Virus record (IMG/VR): IMGVR_UViG_3300020193_000020
Location: 1-62,654 of that record
Reading direction: 5' to 3' (one strand)
Length of the DNA: 62,654 bases
DNA from: a virus
This document shows positions 1 to 9,348 of the stretch, piece by piece. The position numbers and the translations under genes were made by a program. Positions within the stretch are counted from its first letter, which is position 1, and every line of letters begins with the position of its first letter. The notes below the pieces were generated by a model. The model was not told the DNA's origin, searched no databases, and worked only from the letters and a program-made list of their open reading frames with translations.

Positions 1-233
1 CCACTTTGCCGCCACTGGGATTTAAAGCAATATCAAGGCTCGGTGCATCATTGACCATTCCCTGTATCCACTGAACACCACTAAAATTACCAAATGCTAA
101 TCCAAAACCATTATCAGAGCCCCTCATATACAGATGAGAACCTGCCACAGTGATGGCGTTTCTAGTTGTGATCGGGGATCTTAATACTAATGCTGGAGCA
201 TTAGCACTTTGTTCAACATGTAATCGCGATGAA
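1..233 (-). repeat. Intragenic direct repeat, copy 1
   Basis: Matches 1459-1691 at a constant offset of 1458 bases with about nine differences counted by eye. Most differences are synonymous; Phe/Tyr and Gly/Ala exchanges are visible. It may extend beyond the window edge. Confidence 0.9.
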
Positions 234-2257
234 AAACTTGGACTCGTCGTTCCAATACCAACATTGCCATTTCCTAAAATATAAAACAGATCGCTGTTAG
301 CCAACGAGTAACCATGTACGGTTTGGTTATTGGTTCCTATTAAACCATCTGAAACAAATAATTCTTTGGTTGATGAACTGCCAGCAGAACCAGCAGTCAT
401 ATCATTCACAGTGAATGTGTGGGAACAATATCCTTCCAACGACATATTTAATGCGTTAGTATGATTTGCACCAAATTGCACTTCCAATGAAGTAGTAGAA
501 TTAGTACCATTATCACATACTCTGATTTTAGTTATATTGTATGTATAAGCATAAGCACCTTTTCTTTTGACTTCGGCAATATAACCCAGATCAGAAAGTC
601 CTGTAGTATGTTTAGCCCAAGTTATTTCTACTGAATCGTGTCCACTAGGATTTCTCAAAATAATTCTGACTTCGTCACCACTATTAGAAGCATTGAATGT
701 TATAAATCTATACCAAGTACCACCAGTGAATGCTTTGCTACTAAATGTATATTGATGAATTAAATATTTTGAAACATCCAATTTAGCCTGTGGGCTCGCC
801 GTTCCAATGCCTACATTGCCGCTGGAGTCGATACGCATGCGCTCTGCTGGAGACCCACCGTTTGCAGTTGCAAAGATCAGACTGGCTGTATTCGCGGCAC
901 TCTTGGATGTGGATATCTGGGCAGCATTACTCGTGTCTGCATCAAAGAACATCAACGCTGGCCCATCGCCAGCCCCGCCAGCCCCGCACGCCAACCGAAC
1001 AGTGTCTCCAGTTCCAGATTTTCTCACGGTGAGTAATGAGGCTGGACTCGAAGTTCCAATACCAACTTCCCCGGTGGAGAGGATACGCATCCGCTCAGAG
1101 TTATTGGTATAAAAGATAGAGTTAGTATTGCTGTCGTTGTAAATTCTAAGATTATTTGAACCATCTACGTCAATAAATGCCGACACGGCATTGCCCGCCA
1201 CATTTTGAAACTCTATCTCTCCACCTTCGCCGCCAGCCGCTCCAACTAATATCTGTCCGACGACATGGAGTTTCGTCGATGGACTCGTCGTTCCAATACC
1301 AACATTGCCGCTGGTGTCGATACGCATTTTCTCCGCTTGGTTTACGCCAATACGAAGTATTTGATTATCCCCAGTACAAAATAAAGGGCTAGAGCCTTTT
1401 GTGATAAATATGTCGCCAGCAACATCCAGCGTCGTATTGGGACTCGCCGTTCCTATACCCACTTTGCCGCCACTGGGATTTAAAGCAATATCAAGGCTCG
1501 GTGCATCATTGACCATTCCCTGTATCCACTGAACAGCACTAAAATTACCAAATGCTAATCCATAACCATTATCAGAACCTCTCATATACAAATGAGAACC
1601 TGCAACAGTGATGGCGTTTCTAGTTGTAATCGGGGATCTTAATACTAATGCTGGCGCATCAGCACTTTGTTCAACATGTAATCGCGATGAATGACCCGGA
1701 CTCAACGTTCCAATACCTACTCTATCATTAGTCGCATCAACAAATAATGTATTCGTGTCAACAGTTAAAGCAGCAGCAGTTAATGTTGTACCATCAAATG
1801 TTAAATTAGCAGAACCAGCTAAATTGCCACTTGAATTATATTGAACTTGATTATTTGATCCACCAGCACCAGTAGAAATAGTAGCAGTTCCACCCAAAGA
1901 AACTGCTGTACCATTAATAGTAATTGATGAATTAGTTAATGAAGAATTACCAATATTTGATAAGGTATTGTTAGAACCACTAATTGTTTTATTTGTTAAT
2001 GTCTGACTTCCTGTTAGTGTAGTAACGGTTGAATCTATACTAATAGTGACATTATTTGTTCCGGATAAAGAAATTCCTGTTCCAGCAATATTTGATACAA
2101 CACCAGTTAATGAAATAATATTATTGCTTGTATCTCTGGTATAAAGAATTTTATCTATTAAATTTGCTGCTAATTCACCAGCAACTATATCTGAAGTTGT
2201 TGGAACTTTACTCGCAACTGTAGTTCTTTTTACTTTTATTACATTAGACTGTGGCAT
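1..2257 (-). CDS. Tail fibre protein with GIGT-type repeats, C-terminus off the window
   Basis: The reading frame starts at the ATG at 2257 (MPQSNVIKVKR) and stays open to base 1, so the gene is cut by the window edge. The N-terminal 20 residues resemble those of the next fibre gene (MPQANVIKIKR), suggesting a shared attachment domain. The middle contains low-complexity beta-rich sequence, followed by several copies of the motif ERMRIDSSGNVGIGT-SP, typical of phage receptor-binding fibres. Bases about 790-1450 are clearly richer in G+C than the rest and hold most of these motifs, which suggests imported modules. Two copies of a 233-base segment lie inside the gene. Role inferred: host recognition at the tail. 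Chaperone or peptidase C-terminal domains cannot be assessed because the end is missing. Confidence 0.85.
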   Translation of the reverse strand, partial: MPQSNVIKVKRTTVASKVPTTSDIVAGELAANLIDKILYTRDTSNNIISLTGVVSNIAGTGISLSGTNNVTISIDSTVTTLTGSQTLTNKTISGSNNTLSNIGNSSLTNSSITINGTAVSLGGTATISTGAGGSNNQVQYNSSGNLAGSANLTFDGTTLTAAALTVDTNTLFVDATNDRVGIGTLSPGHSSRLHVEQSADAPALVLRSPITTRNAITVAGSHLYMRGSDNGYGLAFGNFSAVQWIQGMVNDAPSLDIALNPSGGKVGIGTASPNTTLDVAGDIFITKGSSPLFCTGDNQILRIGVNQAEKMRIDTSGNVGIGTTSPSTKLHVVGQILVGAAGGEGGEIEFQNVAGNAVSAFIDVDGSNNLRIYNDSNTNSIFYTNNSERMRILSTGEVGIGTSSPASLLTVRKSGTGDTVRLACGAGGAGDGPALMFFDADTSNAAQISTSKSAANTASLIFATANGGSPAERMRIDSSGNVGIGTASPQAKLDVSKYLIHQYTFSSKAFTGGTWYRFITFNASNSGDEVRIILRNPSGHDSVEITWAKHTTGLSDLGYIAEVKRKGAYAYTYNITKIRVCDNGTNSTTSLEVQFGANHTNALNMSLEGYCSHTFTVNDMTAGSAGSSSTKELFVSDGLIGTNNQTVHGYSLANSDLFYILGNGNVGIGTTSPSFSSRLHVEQSANAPALVLRSPITTRNAITVAGSHLYMRGSDNGFGLAFGNFSGVQWIQGMVNDAPSLDIALNPSGGKV
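1459..1691 (-). repeat. Intragenic direct repeat, copy 2
   Basis: Second copy of the 1-233 segment, in the same frame and orientation of the same fibre gene. It encodes a block with the motif GSHLYMRGSDNG. Similarity stops abruptly after 1691. Confidence 0.9.
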
Positions 2258-2285
2258 TATACAATCCCTATTTAAGGTAATCTAT

Positions 2286-2303
2286 GGGGAATATATATTC
2301 CCC
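2286..2303 (-). terminator. Palindromic hairpin between two minus-strand genes
   Basis: An 18-base perfect palindrome (GGGGAATATATATTCCCC) lies between the stop of the small membrane protein and the start of the fibre gene. There is no clear T-run on the minus strand, so it may be an attenuator, processing site or weak terminator. Confidence 0.45.
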
Positions 2304-2310
2304 TCATTAT

Positions 2311-2496
2311 TTATTGTTCAATTTCGCCCAATTTTTTTCCTGTAACAAAAGTTGCTAATGCTGTAGAGAAGGTTCTGAACACATCAGAACCTTCCGGAAT
2401 CTTACAAAACATCATTATAATTCCCATTAAAGTAAAAAAAGAAAAAATTAAAATAATTGAGCCAGATAAAGATAAATTTTCTAACTTTTTACCCAT
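2311..2496 (-). CDS. Small single-span membrane protein
   Basis: This 61-residue protein has a basic start (MGKKLEN), one hydrophobic segment at about residues 11-31, and a short tail ending KKLGEIEQ. Its start codon shares one base with the stop of the upstream fibre gene, so the two are probably co-translated. I do not recognise a family. Size and topology would allow a holin or antiholin role, but it is not beside the endolysin gene and this is only a possibility. An 11-bp perfect inverted repeat lies inside the coding sequence at 2368-2394. Confidence 0.6.
   Translation of the reverse strand: MGKKLENLSLSGSIILIFSFFTLMGIIMMFCKIPEGSDVFRTFSTALATFVTGKKLGEIEQ
2368..2394 (-). repeat. Intragenic inverted repeat (11 bp stem, 5 nt loop)
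   Basis: Arms GAAGGTTCTGA and TCAGAACCTTC flank the loop ACACA inside the small membrane protein gene. It is one of nine similar intragenic hairpins in this window. Confidence 0.8.
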
Positions 2497-5447
2497 TAAA
2501 AAGTTCCCCCGTCAATAGTATTTGACCATTGTACGTTAGTTCCCGATGAATTTAAGAAATATCCTTCAGCACCAATTGCTAATTTAGATAAAGTGTTTGT
2601 AGCAGATGCGTACAATAAATCACCTGTTGTATAAGTAGTGATATTTGTACCACCTCTTGCAATATCAATTGTAGAACCATTCCAAACACCAGTTGCAATT
2701 GTCCCCAGCGTTGTAATAGAAGTTTGACCAACATATGTTGATGCAATATCAATTGAATCCGCATTAGCAACAATTCTATTAGTTGTTCCAATTACATCTA
2801 AAGTATTTCCTGTTTTTGTTAAACCACTTCCAGCAGTAATTTGTCCTGCGCCAGAGAATTGTGAGAATACGATTGCAGTTGTACCAACAATAATTGTTGT
2901 AGCTGTTATCTGTACGAAACCATTAGAACCATTAATTGTACCACCAGACACAAACATATAATCGCCAGCACGAATTTCTCCTGTTGGGGAATTATCGAAG
3001 TCAGTTGATCTTGTCCAGACACCATTCGCACCTGTACCAACAGTTGTAACATCATATACACCATTATAAGCTGAAGTAGTATGATTCTTAACAAGAATTC
3101 TATAACCAACTTGTAAGGATTCACCTTCAACGGTATCTGGTGTTCCAGTTAGTTGAGCACCAACACCTTGATTAGCAGTTACTGAAATTGATAAACTTGA
3201 ACCATTAGTTAAAGTATGAACTGAACCACCAGGAGAGGTAGAAACTGTTACTTGATTTAAATTTGGTAAAGAAATTACAAAGTAAGTTGTTCCAGAAACT
3301 AAACCATTTGATGTTGCATTTGATTTAATTTGTGATCCTAATACTAAAGAATGATTTGCGCTGAATGTGATAACATCAGACGCAATCGTGTTAATTGTTA
3401 ATGTAGTACCACCACTAACATAAGCATAAGAAACTGCATCTGTTGTTGCAAAATTAACAGAGCCATGAACGTTTAATGATGAAGCAATTGCATCAGCATA
3501 CTCTTTATTAACAGCATCATTAGCAAAAACCGGATATGCTACACCCGAAATTCTTGAGAAACCAGAAGATGTATTTGTAACATCAACAACACCAGTTCCG
3601 GTTGGTTTAATGAAAACTGAATTATTTCCAGAAGCTGCTTGAATTGTTAAGGAACCAGAAGTTGCAGTAATAGATGTTGCTGTTGCTGAACCTAGAACTG
3701 GTGTAACTAGTGTTGGTGTATTTGCGAAAACTAATGCACCTGAACCAGTTTCATCAGAAATTACACTAGCCAATTCAGAAGAAGAAGTTGAAGCAAAAGC
3801 CGATAACTTCTCACTAGTATATACTACAGTACCCCCACCACCAAATGCAACAGAAGAAGCATCAGTACCAGTAAATGTTAAAGAATTACTTACTGTTAAA
3901 GTTTTACTATTTGCAATTGTTAAAGTACCAGTGGTTGAAGTAATTGTTAAACCATTAATACTTGTGGCTGTTGCAACACCAAGGGTTGGTGTTGTTAAGA
4001 TTGGTGATGTTAGAGTTTTATTTGTTAAAGTCTGAGAAGCAGCAACTAAAACAACCGTATCAGTAGTTGCAACACCAGGAATTGTTATAGTTCCTGTTGC
4101 TGTGGCTGAAGTAATAATTGTTGTTGTTCCTGAAGAAGAACCAGCAATTGTAAAACCACCAGAACCAATAGCAGGAGTAGTTAAAGATGGTGAATTTGAA
4201 AAAACTAATGAACCAGTTCCGGTTTCATCAGAAATAATACCAGCTAATTGTGAAGAAGTTGTTGACGCAAATACAGATAAGTTATTTTGTGTATAAGCAA
4301 CAGTCCCACCTGTTCCAAATGTTAGAGTTGATCCATCTGTTCCAGTAAAAGCTACACTATTATTTGCAGTTAAAGTTTTTCCATTTGCAATTGTTAGAGT
4401 GCCTGTGGTTGAAGTAATAACCAAACCATTAATAGAAGTTGCAGTTGCTGCTCCTAAAGATGGAGTTACTAAAGTTGGAGAGGTTGCAAATACTAATTGT
4501 CCAGAACCAGTTTCATCAGAACAAGCTGTTTTTAATTCAGAAGAAGTAAATGTAACTGTATTATTTGTAAAACTAATTGTTTTATTTGTAAGAGTATCTG
4601 ATGTTGCACGTCCAACTAAAGTATCTGTTGATGTTGGAAGTGTTAAAGTTCCTGTATTTTTAATTGATGAAACTTCAACATATCCAGTTACTACGGTATT
4701 ACCACCAATATAAACATTTTTTGCAACGCCAATACCACCAGCAGTTATTAATGAACCCGATGATGTACTTGTGGATTCTGTTGTTGCCGCTAGATTAACA
4801 TTTACAATAGTTGAATCAATGTCAATTGAATTTGTATCAATTAACATTCTTAAAGCTGAATTTGTATAAAATCTTAAAGTATCATCACCAGCACCAACAG
4901 TTAATTCTGCTGTAATAAAAGTTTGACCATCAACAGACTTAACACCACCCAAAGAAGACCAAAAAGTTGAATAACCCTCAAATGAAGCATTATCGCTATT
5001 ATAGCGAATCATACCAGAGGCGGCTGTTGGTTGTTGTGCAGTTGTACCAACCGGAACTTTTAATGCAGTTGTACCAGTTACATTAACATAACCAGTTCCA
5101 TTAGCGGTTAATTCTAGGTTTCCATTTGAATTGGTGATTGAAATAGTATTACCATCTAAAGTAATATTATCTACTAATAATTCATTAATTTTTTTGGAAG
5201 CATCAACTAAAATTGCAGAAGAAGCAGTAAGTGTTCCCTGTTGGTGATCCAACATATCCATGAAATACTTACCACCAATAACAACTGGATTACCATTAGG
5301 GGATGTATTATCACCGACGAATAATCTACCACCACCATCAGCATATGTTCCTGCACCCAGAGTATAGGCTAATTCACCATAATTAAGTGTTGCTGGTGCT
5401 GTTGAACCAGTCGATCTTTTGATTTTTATGACGTTTGCTTGTGGCAT
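2496..5447 (-). CDS. Large tail fibre protein (983 aa)
   Basis: The protein is beta-rich, dominated by Thr, Ser, Gly and Asn. It starts with a phage-fibre-type N-terminus (IKIKRSTGSTAPATLNYGEL) followed by a G-G-R-L-F-V-G-D motif, which resembles attachment domains of marine T4-like fibres. Residues about 300-620 contain repeats with recurring ATATSING, TSTTGTLTIAN and ISDETG-G-LVF elements. A distinct domain follows at about 640-840. The C-terminus ends in a short motif repeated in other fibres (NVQWS). A late-type promoter lies at 5472-5479, about 25 bases before the ATG. The role is probably a long or side tail fibre; no direct T4 gene equivalent is assigned. Confidence 0.85.
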   Translation of the reverse strand: MPQANVIKIKRSTGSTAPATLNYGELAYTLGAGTYADGGGRLFVGDNTSPNGNPVVIGGKYFMDMLDHQQGTLTASSAILVDASKKINELLVDNITLDGNTISITNSNGNLELTANGTGYVNVTGTTALKVPVGTTAQQPTAASGMIRYNSDNASFEGYSTFWSSLGGVKSVDGQTFITAELTVGAGDDTLRFYTNSALRMLIDTNSIDIDSTIVNVNLAATTESTSTSSGSLITAGGIGVAKNVYIGGNTVVTGYVEVSSIKNTGTLTLPTSTDTLVGRATSDTLTNKTISFTNNTVTFTSSELKTACSDETGSGQLVFATSPTLVTPSLGAATATSINGLVITSTTGTLTIANGKTLTANNSVAFTGTDGSTLTFGTGGTVAYTQNNLSVFASTTSSQLAGIISDETGTGSLVFSNSPSLTTPAIGSGGFTIAGSSSGTTTIITSATATGTITIPGVATTDTVVLVAASQTLTNKTLTSPILTTPTLGVATATSINGLTITSTTGTLTIANSKTLTVSNSLTFTGTDASSVAFGGGGTVVYTSEKLSAFASTSSSELASVISDETGSGALVFANTPTLVTPVLGSATATSITATSGSLTIQAASGNNSVFIKPTGTGVVDVTNTSSGFSRISGVAYPVFANDAVNKEYADAIASSLNVHGSVNFATTDAVSYAYVSGGTTLTINTIASDVITFSANHSLVLGSQIKSNATSNGLVSGTTYFVISLPNLNQVTVSTSPGGSVHTLTNGSSLSISVTANQGVGAQLTGTPDTVEGESLQVGYRILVKNHTTSAYNGVYDVTTVGTGANGVWTRSTDFDNSPTGEIRAGDYMFVSGGTINGSNGFVQITATTIIVGTTAIVFSQFSGAGQITAGSGLTKTGNTLDVIGTTNRIVANADSIDIASTYVGQTSITTLGTIATGVWNGSTIDIARGGTNITTYTTGDLLYASATNTLSKLAIGAEGYFLNSSGTNVQWSNTIDGGTF

Positions 5448-5471
5448 TTTATTATGTTTTTACCCTTTAAG

Positions 5472-5479
5472 TATTTATA
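5472..5479 (-). promoter_or_regulatory. T4-type late promoter motif
   Basis: TATAAATA reads on the minus strand upstream of the 983-residue fibre gene and inside the 3' region after gp15. Position and exact match support a late promoter; no transcript data are available. Confidence 0.6.
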
Positions 5480-5484
5480 ATTAT

Positions 5485-6465
5485 TTAAAAATTTCCACCA
5501 TCAACAGATTGATTTTCTATTTCATTTTTAGCAAACCATCTCGACGTAGGAACATCATACATCAATATTGCACCCTGATTTGGATATGTTGCAATAACAT
5601 CAAATAAATCATCTAATTTTAATGTTGTTATATAACTTTCCGGTGGAGTTACATTTGTTCCTCCAACACCTTCTGATGGTGGATTTGTAACTATATTTGA
5701 TGGTGGATTATCATCAACTATAAAAGTTTCAAGTAAGGTATAATTATCATTTACACCAGCAGTTGAAGGATTTACTGCAACACTATAATATTGTCTACCA
5801 CCAGCGCCGGGAACCGTTGTATCCACAATTGTATTTACAATTGCCTTTTTAATAATCTTACTATCTTTTACAGGAGGATATAAATTAGATTCAACAATAA
5901 ATTTTAAATCCCAGATTAAAACTCTTCTTTCTTCCATTGTTCCTTCATAATTATCTTGTGGTGTTACACTTTTTAATATGATAGGAACGTCTCTTGCAAT
6001 ATCAACACTTTCACTTTCTTTAATTGTAATGGTGAATTGTGGTGTGAAATATGGAACAATTTGTTCCAAAATCATTAAACCATCATCCATATTTTTAGAC
6101 ATAATCCAAAGATCAAAAGAAAAATCATAAGGAACAGGATTATATTGTGAAACTAGGTTATCTTTGTTTGATGATTGTTTAAAATTTTGATTTACTGTTG
6201 GTAATTTTCTACCGGAAGCATATGACAAACCAGATAATTCAAATCCCATTCTAGGTAATGAGATTTCTGTTTGTCTGTTTGCTTCAGCATCTTGTTCAAG
6301 TCTTGTTAACCATTTTTGCTTAGGACCATAAGATAAAGGTACACGAATATCTTTAACAACAACTCCAGCATTATCTTTTCTCTGGACATGTAGGTTGTTA
6401 AATAAAGTTCCAAAAACTGAAACTAATTTTTTAATATGTTCGTTATACCAAGTTTGACCTAGCAT
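5485..6465 (-). CDS. 15: Tail sheath stabiliser and tail completion protein gp15
   Basis: The N-terminal two thirds match the T4 gp15 pattern: a start like MLGQTWYNEHIKK, then Y-G-P-K/S-K motifs, VSQYNPVPYDFSFDLWI, an ILEQIVPYFTPQFTITI block, and YPPVKD near residue 195. T4 gp15 caps the tail, holds the last sheath ring and joins tail to neck. At 326 residues it is somewhat longer than T4 gp15; the extra C-terminal part is Thr/Pro rich and ends in a segment resembling those in fibre proteins. It overlaps gp14 by one base, in the T4 order 13-14-15. Confidence 0.9.
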   Translation of the reverse strand: MLGQTWYNEHIKKLVSVFGTLFNNLHVQRKDNAGVVVKDIRVPLSYGPKQKWLTRLEQDAEANRQTEISLPRMGFELSGLSYASGRKLPTVNQNFKQSSNKDNLVSQYNPVPYDFSFDLWIMSKNMDDGLMILEQIVPYFTPQFTITIKESESVDIARDVPIILKSVTPQDNYEGTMEERRVLIWDLKFIVESNLYPPVKDSKIIKKAIVNTIVDTTVPGAGGRQYYSVAVNPSTAGVNDNYTLLETFIVDDNPPSNIVTNPPSEGVGGTNVTPPESYITTLKLDDLFDVIATYPNQGAILMYDVPTSRWFAKNEIENQSVDGGNF

Positions 6466-7151
6466 TAGCTCTCTCTATTAAATTCACCAAAAGGATTTTT
6501 TTCTGTGAAATCCAATATTGTAGTAGACTTTTCTTCTAACTTTTCATTATCAGAGAAACTGGGTTGATTTATTTCTAATTGTTTTTCCAACTTCTCATTA
6601 ATATTATCAATTTCAGGTATTCCAGTATCAATCGTTTCGTCGGTAAATCTGTAAAGTTCGCAAGATATTTTCCAAACATACAGATCCCCCAATTGATAGG
6701 TGTTACTATATTCTTGATTTACATACATAACTTCCCATAACTTTCTTGTTAGGTACGGTATAAAAATCAAGTCACCCTCTTCGGGTCTTTTTAACCTATC
6801 ATCAAATTGAGTTCTTCTATTTCCAGTTTGGAAGTTTCTGTTATATTCTTCATCAAAACGTTTTTTAGAAACCATTAATGTAAATGTTTGTTTAATATCT
6901 AATCCAAATTTTGATATTAAATTATCATTATTGGTAAAGTCTTCTGTACTTTCCATGTACATTTCAATCGGAAATTTATTCTTATATTCTAATAATACAT
7001 CTTCACCAAAAATCTCATCTTTCTTAACAAAAGTTTTTGGAATATAGTGGCAATCAATACCATGCATAGCAATGCATTCAGTTAATAAAGTATCTAATAA
7101 TTTTTGCTCATTTTTATTTCTGAATTCATTGAAATATCTATTTGTAGGCAT
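6465..7151 (-). CDS. 14: Neck protein gp14
   Basis: The 228-residue protein shares characteristic T4 gp14 stretches: a block with the sense ECIAMHGIDCHYIPK, then DEIFGEDVLLEYKNKF, a GDLI-F-P motif and a YQLGDLYVWKI segment. gp14 forms part of the head-tail connector with gp13 and is required to join finished heads and tails. Position directly between gp13 and gp15 agrees. The last 50 residues are polar and probably disordered. Confidence 0.9.
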   Translation of the reverse strand: MPTNRYFNEFRNKNEQKLLDTLLTECIAMHGIDCHYIPKTFVKKDEIFGEDVLLEYKNKFPIEMYMESTEDFTNNDNLISKFGLDIKQTFTLMVSKKRFDEEYNRNFQTGNRRTQFDDRLKRPEEGDLIFIPYLTRKLWEVMYVNQEYSNTYQLGDLYVWKISCELYRFTDETIDTGIPEIDNINEKLEKQLEINQPSFSDNEKLEEKSTTILDFTEKNPFGEFNRES

Positions 7152-7154
7152 TAG

Positions 7155-7901
7155 TTATCCTAAAAAGAAATTTACTGGCAACTGATATGTTGATTGACAA
7201 TCTTTTTCTAATTTTTCTACTTCTCCAACCGCTTCATCATAAATCTTTTGACCATTTAATTTAACACCACCGGGAAGAGATACACCATCATATTTTTTAA
7301 GATTATCACCCCATTGTTTTTTAAATAATGCAGTAACATAATCTTTTAGCCACTTATCATTATAAACTTTTGTAAATGCATCTGGATCAATAATTTTATA
7401 TGTTTCAAAAATAATATAGTCATTAGTAGAAAGATCTTTTTCCCAATCTAAATCAATATGGATTCTTTGTTGATGTCTATTGAATCTAAGTAATTTTTCT
7501 TGATTAAAAATAAATTCAATAAATGACAAATAATCTCTTGTCATATGATAACCTTGTAAACTCATGCTACTACCAAAAGTATAAAGGTCATTTAGTGCAT
7601 ATTGATAACGAAAGTCAAAAATATTACCTTTTGTTGCACCGAATCCACCAAGACGAATCATTCTAACAACAGAAATAATAGAATCGTCAACAGTAACATA
7701 CTTATTTGTAATGTCTTGTTGGGTTATCTGATATTTAAAATAAAATTTATCAGTTGCATCAAAGTGAAACTGAGTATAGTAATACATAGCATCATCAATA
7801 CGGTCTTCTAATTGGTCGGGATCAACATTAATTTCAATTACCGGAAAACCTAAACGGCGAAGGCAATAGTCCTTTAGTTGTTCTCTTGATGCTGGTTGCA
7901 T
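7155..7901 (-). CDS. 13: Neck protein gp13
   Basis: The N-terminus (ELKDYCLRRLG-P-type followed by V-PDQLEDRIDDA) and the YYTQFHFDATDKFYF segment match the gp13 family, which forms the ring below the portal in T4-like neck structures. Length 248 residues is close to the family's usual size. The ATG at 7901 is preceded by AGAGGTAA on the coding strand, a reasonable ribosome-binding site. The downstream gp14 follows after 3 bases. Confidence 0.88.
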   Translation of the reverse strand: MQPASREQLKDYCLRRLGFPVIEINVDPDQLEDRIDDAMYYYTQFHFDATDKFYFKYQITQQDITNKYVTVDDSIISVVRMIRLGGFGATKGNIFDFRYQYALNDLYTFGSSMSLQGYHMTRDYLSFIEFIFNQEKLLRFNRHQQRIHIDLDWEKDLSTNDYIIFETYKIIDPDAFTKVYNDKWLKDYVTALFKKQWGDNLKKYDGVSLPGGVKLNGQKIYDEAVGEVEKLEKDCQSTYQLPVNFFLG

Positions 7902-8557
7902 TAAATTTTTGTTACCTCTGCATTTACTCTTATTTCACCTTCGAATAAACGTTTTACTGTTGTATCCGCAAGAGTTGCTTCTACATCATAAACATAACGT
8001 CCTGGCTTTAAATTGGCGGTTTGTGTTGATGTTAGTGATAATGTTACTTCCGATGTTGTTGTATTGGCTGAAACTGTTATTGTAACTGCTGATGAACTAG
8101 ATGGTGAATATCTTAATTGTCCACGAACAGTTGCTCCTACTAAATTAATTAAAGCACCATTAATTCCAGCTTCTTTTTGAATTCTTGATGTTGCTGTTGC
8201 TGTTGAACCGGATGTTGGTGCTGAAATAGTTACTGATGGATTTGATGTATATCCATCACCTTTATTGACTATATAAATTTTTGTAACAGAACCTCCAGAT
8301 ATTTCAACACCAGCGGTTGCAGCAGAACCACCACCGTTAGTAATAGTTACTGATGGAATAGAAGTATATCCATTACCACCTGAAGTAATGGATATACTTT
8401 CTACATAACCTGAAATTGTTCCTAGATCAATAGGTAAAAAATCTGTATTTTCTGTTACTTGTCCATTATCCAATGAATATGGATTAGTTTCATATGCTAA
8501 TAATTTAGTAGAAAATGTTGAACCTTGATCTATGTTTAAATTTACTAGTCTTGCCAT
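7901..8557 (-). CDS. Virion protein with two GYTS-type beta repeats
   Basis: This 218-residue protein starts MARLVNLNIDQGSTF and contains two copies of a repeat at about residues 53-120 with the core GYTS-PSVTI, separated by Gly/Ala/Thr-rich linkers. The C-terminal 90 residues (LRYSPSS to VYDVEATL) look like an immunoglobulin-like or beta-sandwich domain, ending near LFEGEIRVN. I have no named T4 homologue. The same repeat occurs in five other virion proteins here. No clear ribosome-binding site precedes the ATG; coupling to the upstream gene is possible. A 14-bp perfect inverted repeat spans the first repeat coding region. Confidence 0.75.
   Translation of the reverse strand: MARLVNLNIDQGSTFSTKLLAYETNPYSLDNGQVTENTDFLPIDLGTISGYVESISITSGGNGYTSIPSVTITNGGGSAATAGVEISGGSVTKIYIVNKGDGYTSNPSVTISAPTSGSTATATSRIQKEAGINGALINLVGATVRGQLRYSPSSSSAVTITVSANTTTSEVTLSLTSTQTANLKPGRYVYDVEATLADTTVKRLFEGEIRVNAEVTKI
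8363..8398 (-). repeat. Intragenic inverted repeat (14 bp stem, 8 nt loop)
   Basis: Arms AGTATATCCATTAC and GTAATGGATATACT are perfectly complementary around an 8-base loop, inside the GYTS-repeat protein gene. Confidence 0.85.
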
Positions 8558-8558
8558 T

Positions 8559-9002
8559 TTATTTTAAAGTTGATTTAAATGCAGTATATGTAATATTGAT
8601 AGCTGAATTTAACCAGTTATCGGGAATATCTGTTACTGTAGTAATCTTTTCTCCACCGATGGTTAAACCAGCACCACCAGCAGATAGAATTGCATTCTTT
8701 AATTTACCCCGAATAATAAATCTTGCTGCACCAGTTAAATATGCTTGCTTTTCATAAGCATTTAATGGCTTAGTTAAATCAATATCAACATCCATTTCTA
8801 ATCTTTTAATCATAGTAACAATTTCATCATCAGTTTTAGTTGGTGTCATTTTAGATACAAATTCAACCGCTGGTAATGCATATTGTAAAAGTTCAGAAAC
8901 TGCTTTTACAGCATTTTCAGCTTTTTGAAATGTATCACCAGAAAAAAACTTCTTTAATATTTTTACAATATTACTAAAAAATCCTAAAATATTCATGTTC
9001 AC
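8559..9002 (-). CDS. Conserved-looking phage protein of unknown function (147 aa)
   Basis: I do not recognise this family. The N-terminus (ILGFFSNIVKILKKFFSG) is amphipathic and could lie along a membrane or form a helix in a virion. The middle is helical (KAVSELLQYALPAVEFV), followed by acidic TKTDDE and a Gly-rich turn (SAGGAGLTIGGEK). A strong ribosome-binding site, AAGGAGT, lies seven bases before the ATG. It is embedded in a run of virion genes, so a structural or assembly role is more likely than a metabolic one. Confidence 0.65.
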   Translation of the reverse strand: MNMNILGFFSNIVKILKKFFSGDTFQKAENAVKAVSELLQYALPAVEFVSKMTPTKTDDEIVTMIKRLEMDVDIDLTKPLNAYEKQAYLTGAARFIIRGKLKNAILSAGGAGLTIGGEKITTVTDIPDNWLNSAINITYTAFKSTLK

Positions 9003-9005
9003 TCC

Positions 9006-9338
9006 TTATGCGTTATCTTCTTCAAATCCCCAAACTGTAACATCAACATTTGGAGATGCATCTGTGGTTACATTCACATATAAGTATTTCTGTGAATCTA
9101 AAACAATTCCTGAACGTGTATAACTATCATTTGGATAAATAACAGTATCATATTCAACATATTCACCGTTAGCAACAGATGTACCTGCTTGTAGTGAAAT
9201 TCTAACAGTTGCATTTGCTGTATCAACATTAACTATATTAATAGTAAATGTTGAAATTTTACCAAGAGGAACTTGATAAATTTGTGTATTAGTATTTTGA
9301 GTGGTAATTTTTGTTGCTGCTAATCTACCAGAAGGCAT
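9006..9338 (-). CDS. Small virion protein, MPSGRL family
   Basis: The 110-residue, all-beta protein begins MPSGRLAATKI and continues with Y-V-P and FTINIVN-DTANATV elements, a pattern I recall from small structural proteins of marine T4-like phages, where the exact role is unknown. The end (VTVWGFEEDNA) is acidic. A ribosome-binding site AAGGAAT precedes the ATG. It lies between an unknown helical protein and a GYTS-repeat protein in what is probably one late transcript. Confidence 0.7.
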   Translation of the reverse strand: MPSGRLAATKITTQNTNTQIYQVPLGKISTFTINIVNVDTANATVRISLQAGTSVANGEYVEYDTVIYPNDSYTRSGIVLDSQKYLYVNVTTDASPNVDVTVWGFEEDNA

Positions 9339-9348
9339 ATTTTATTCC

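Noticed and set aside
790-1392. Plus-strand open frames inside the first fibre gene
   Set aside because: They are antisense shadows of repeated fibre coding sequence, with no ribosome-binding site and no recognisable protein pattern.
4102-4713. Plus-strand Val/Glu/Pro-rich frames inside the 983-residue fibre gene
   Set aside because: Their composition is what the opposite strand of Thr/Ser/Asn repeat codons produces; the minus-strand gene explains the region.
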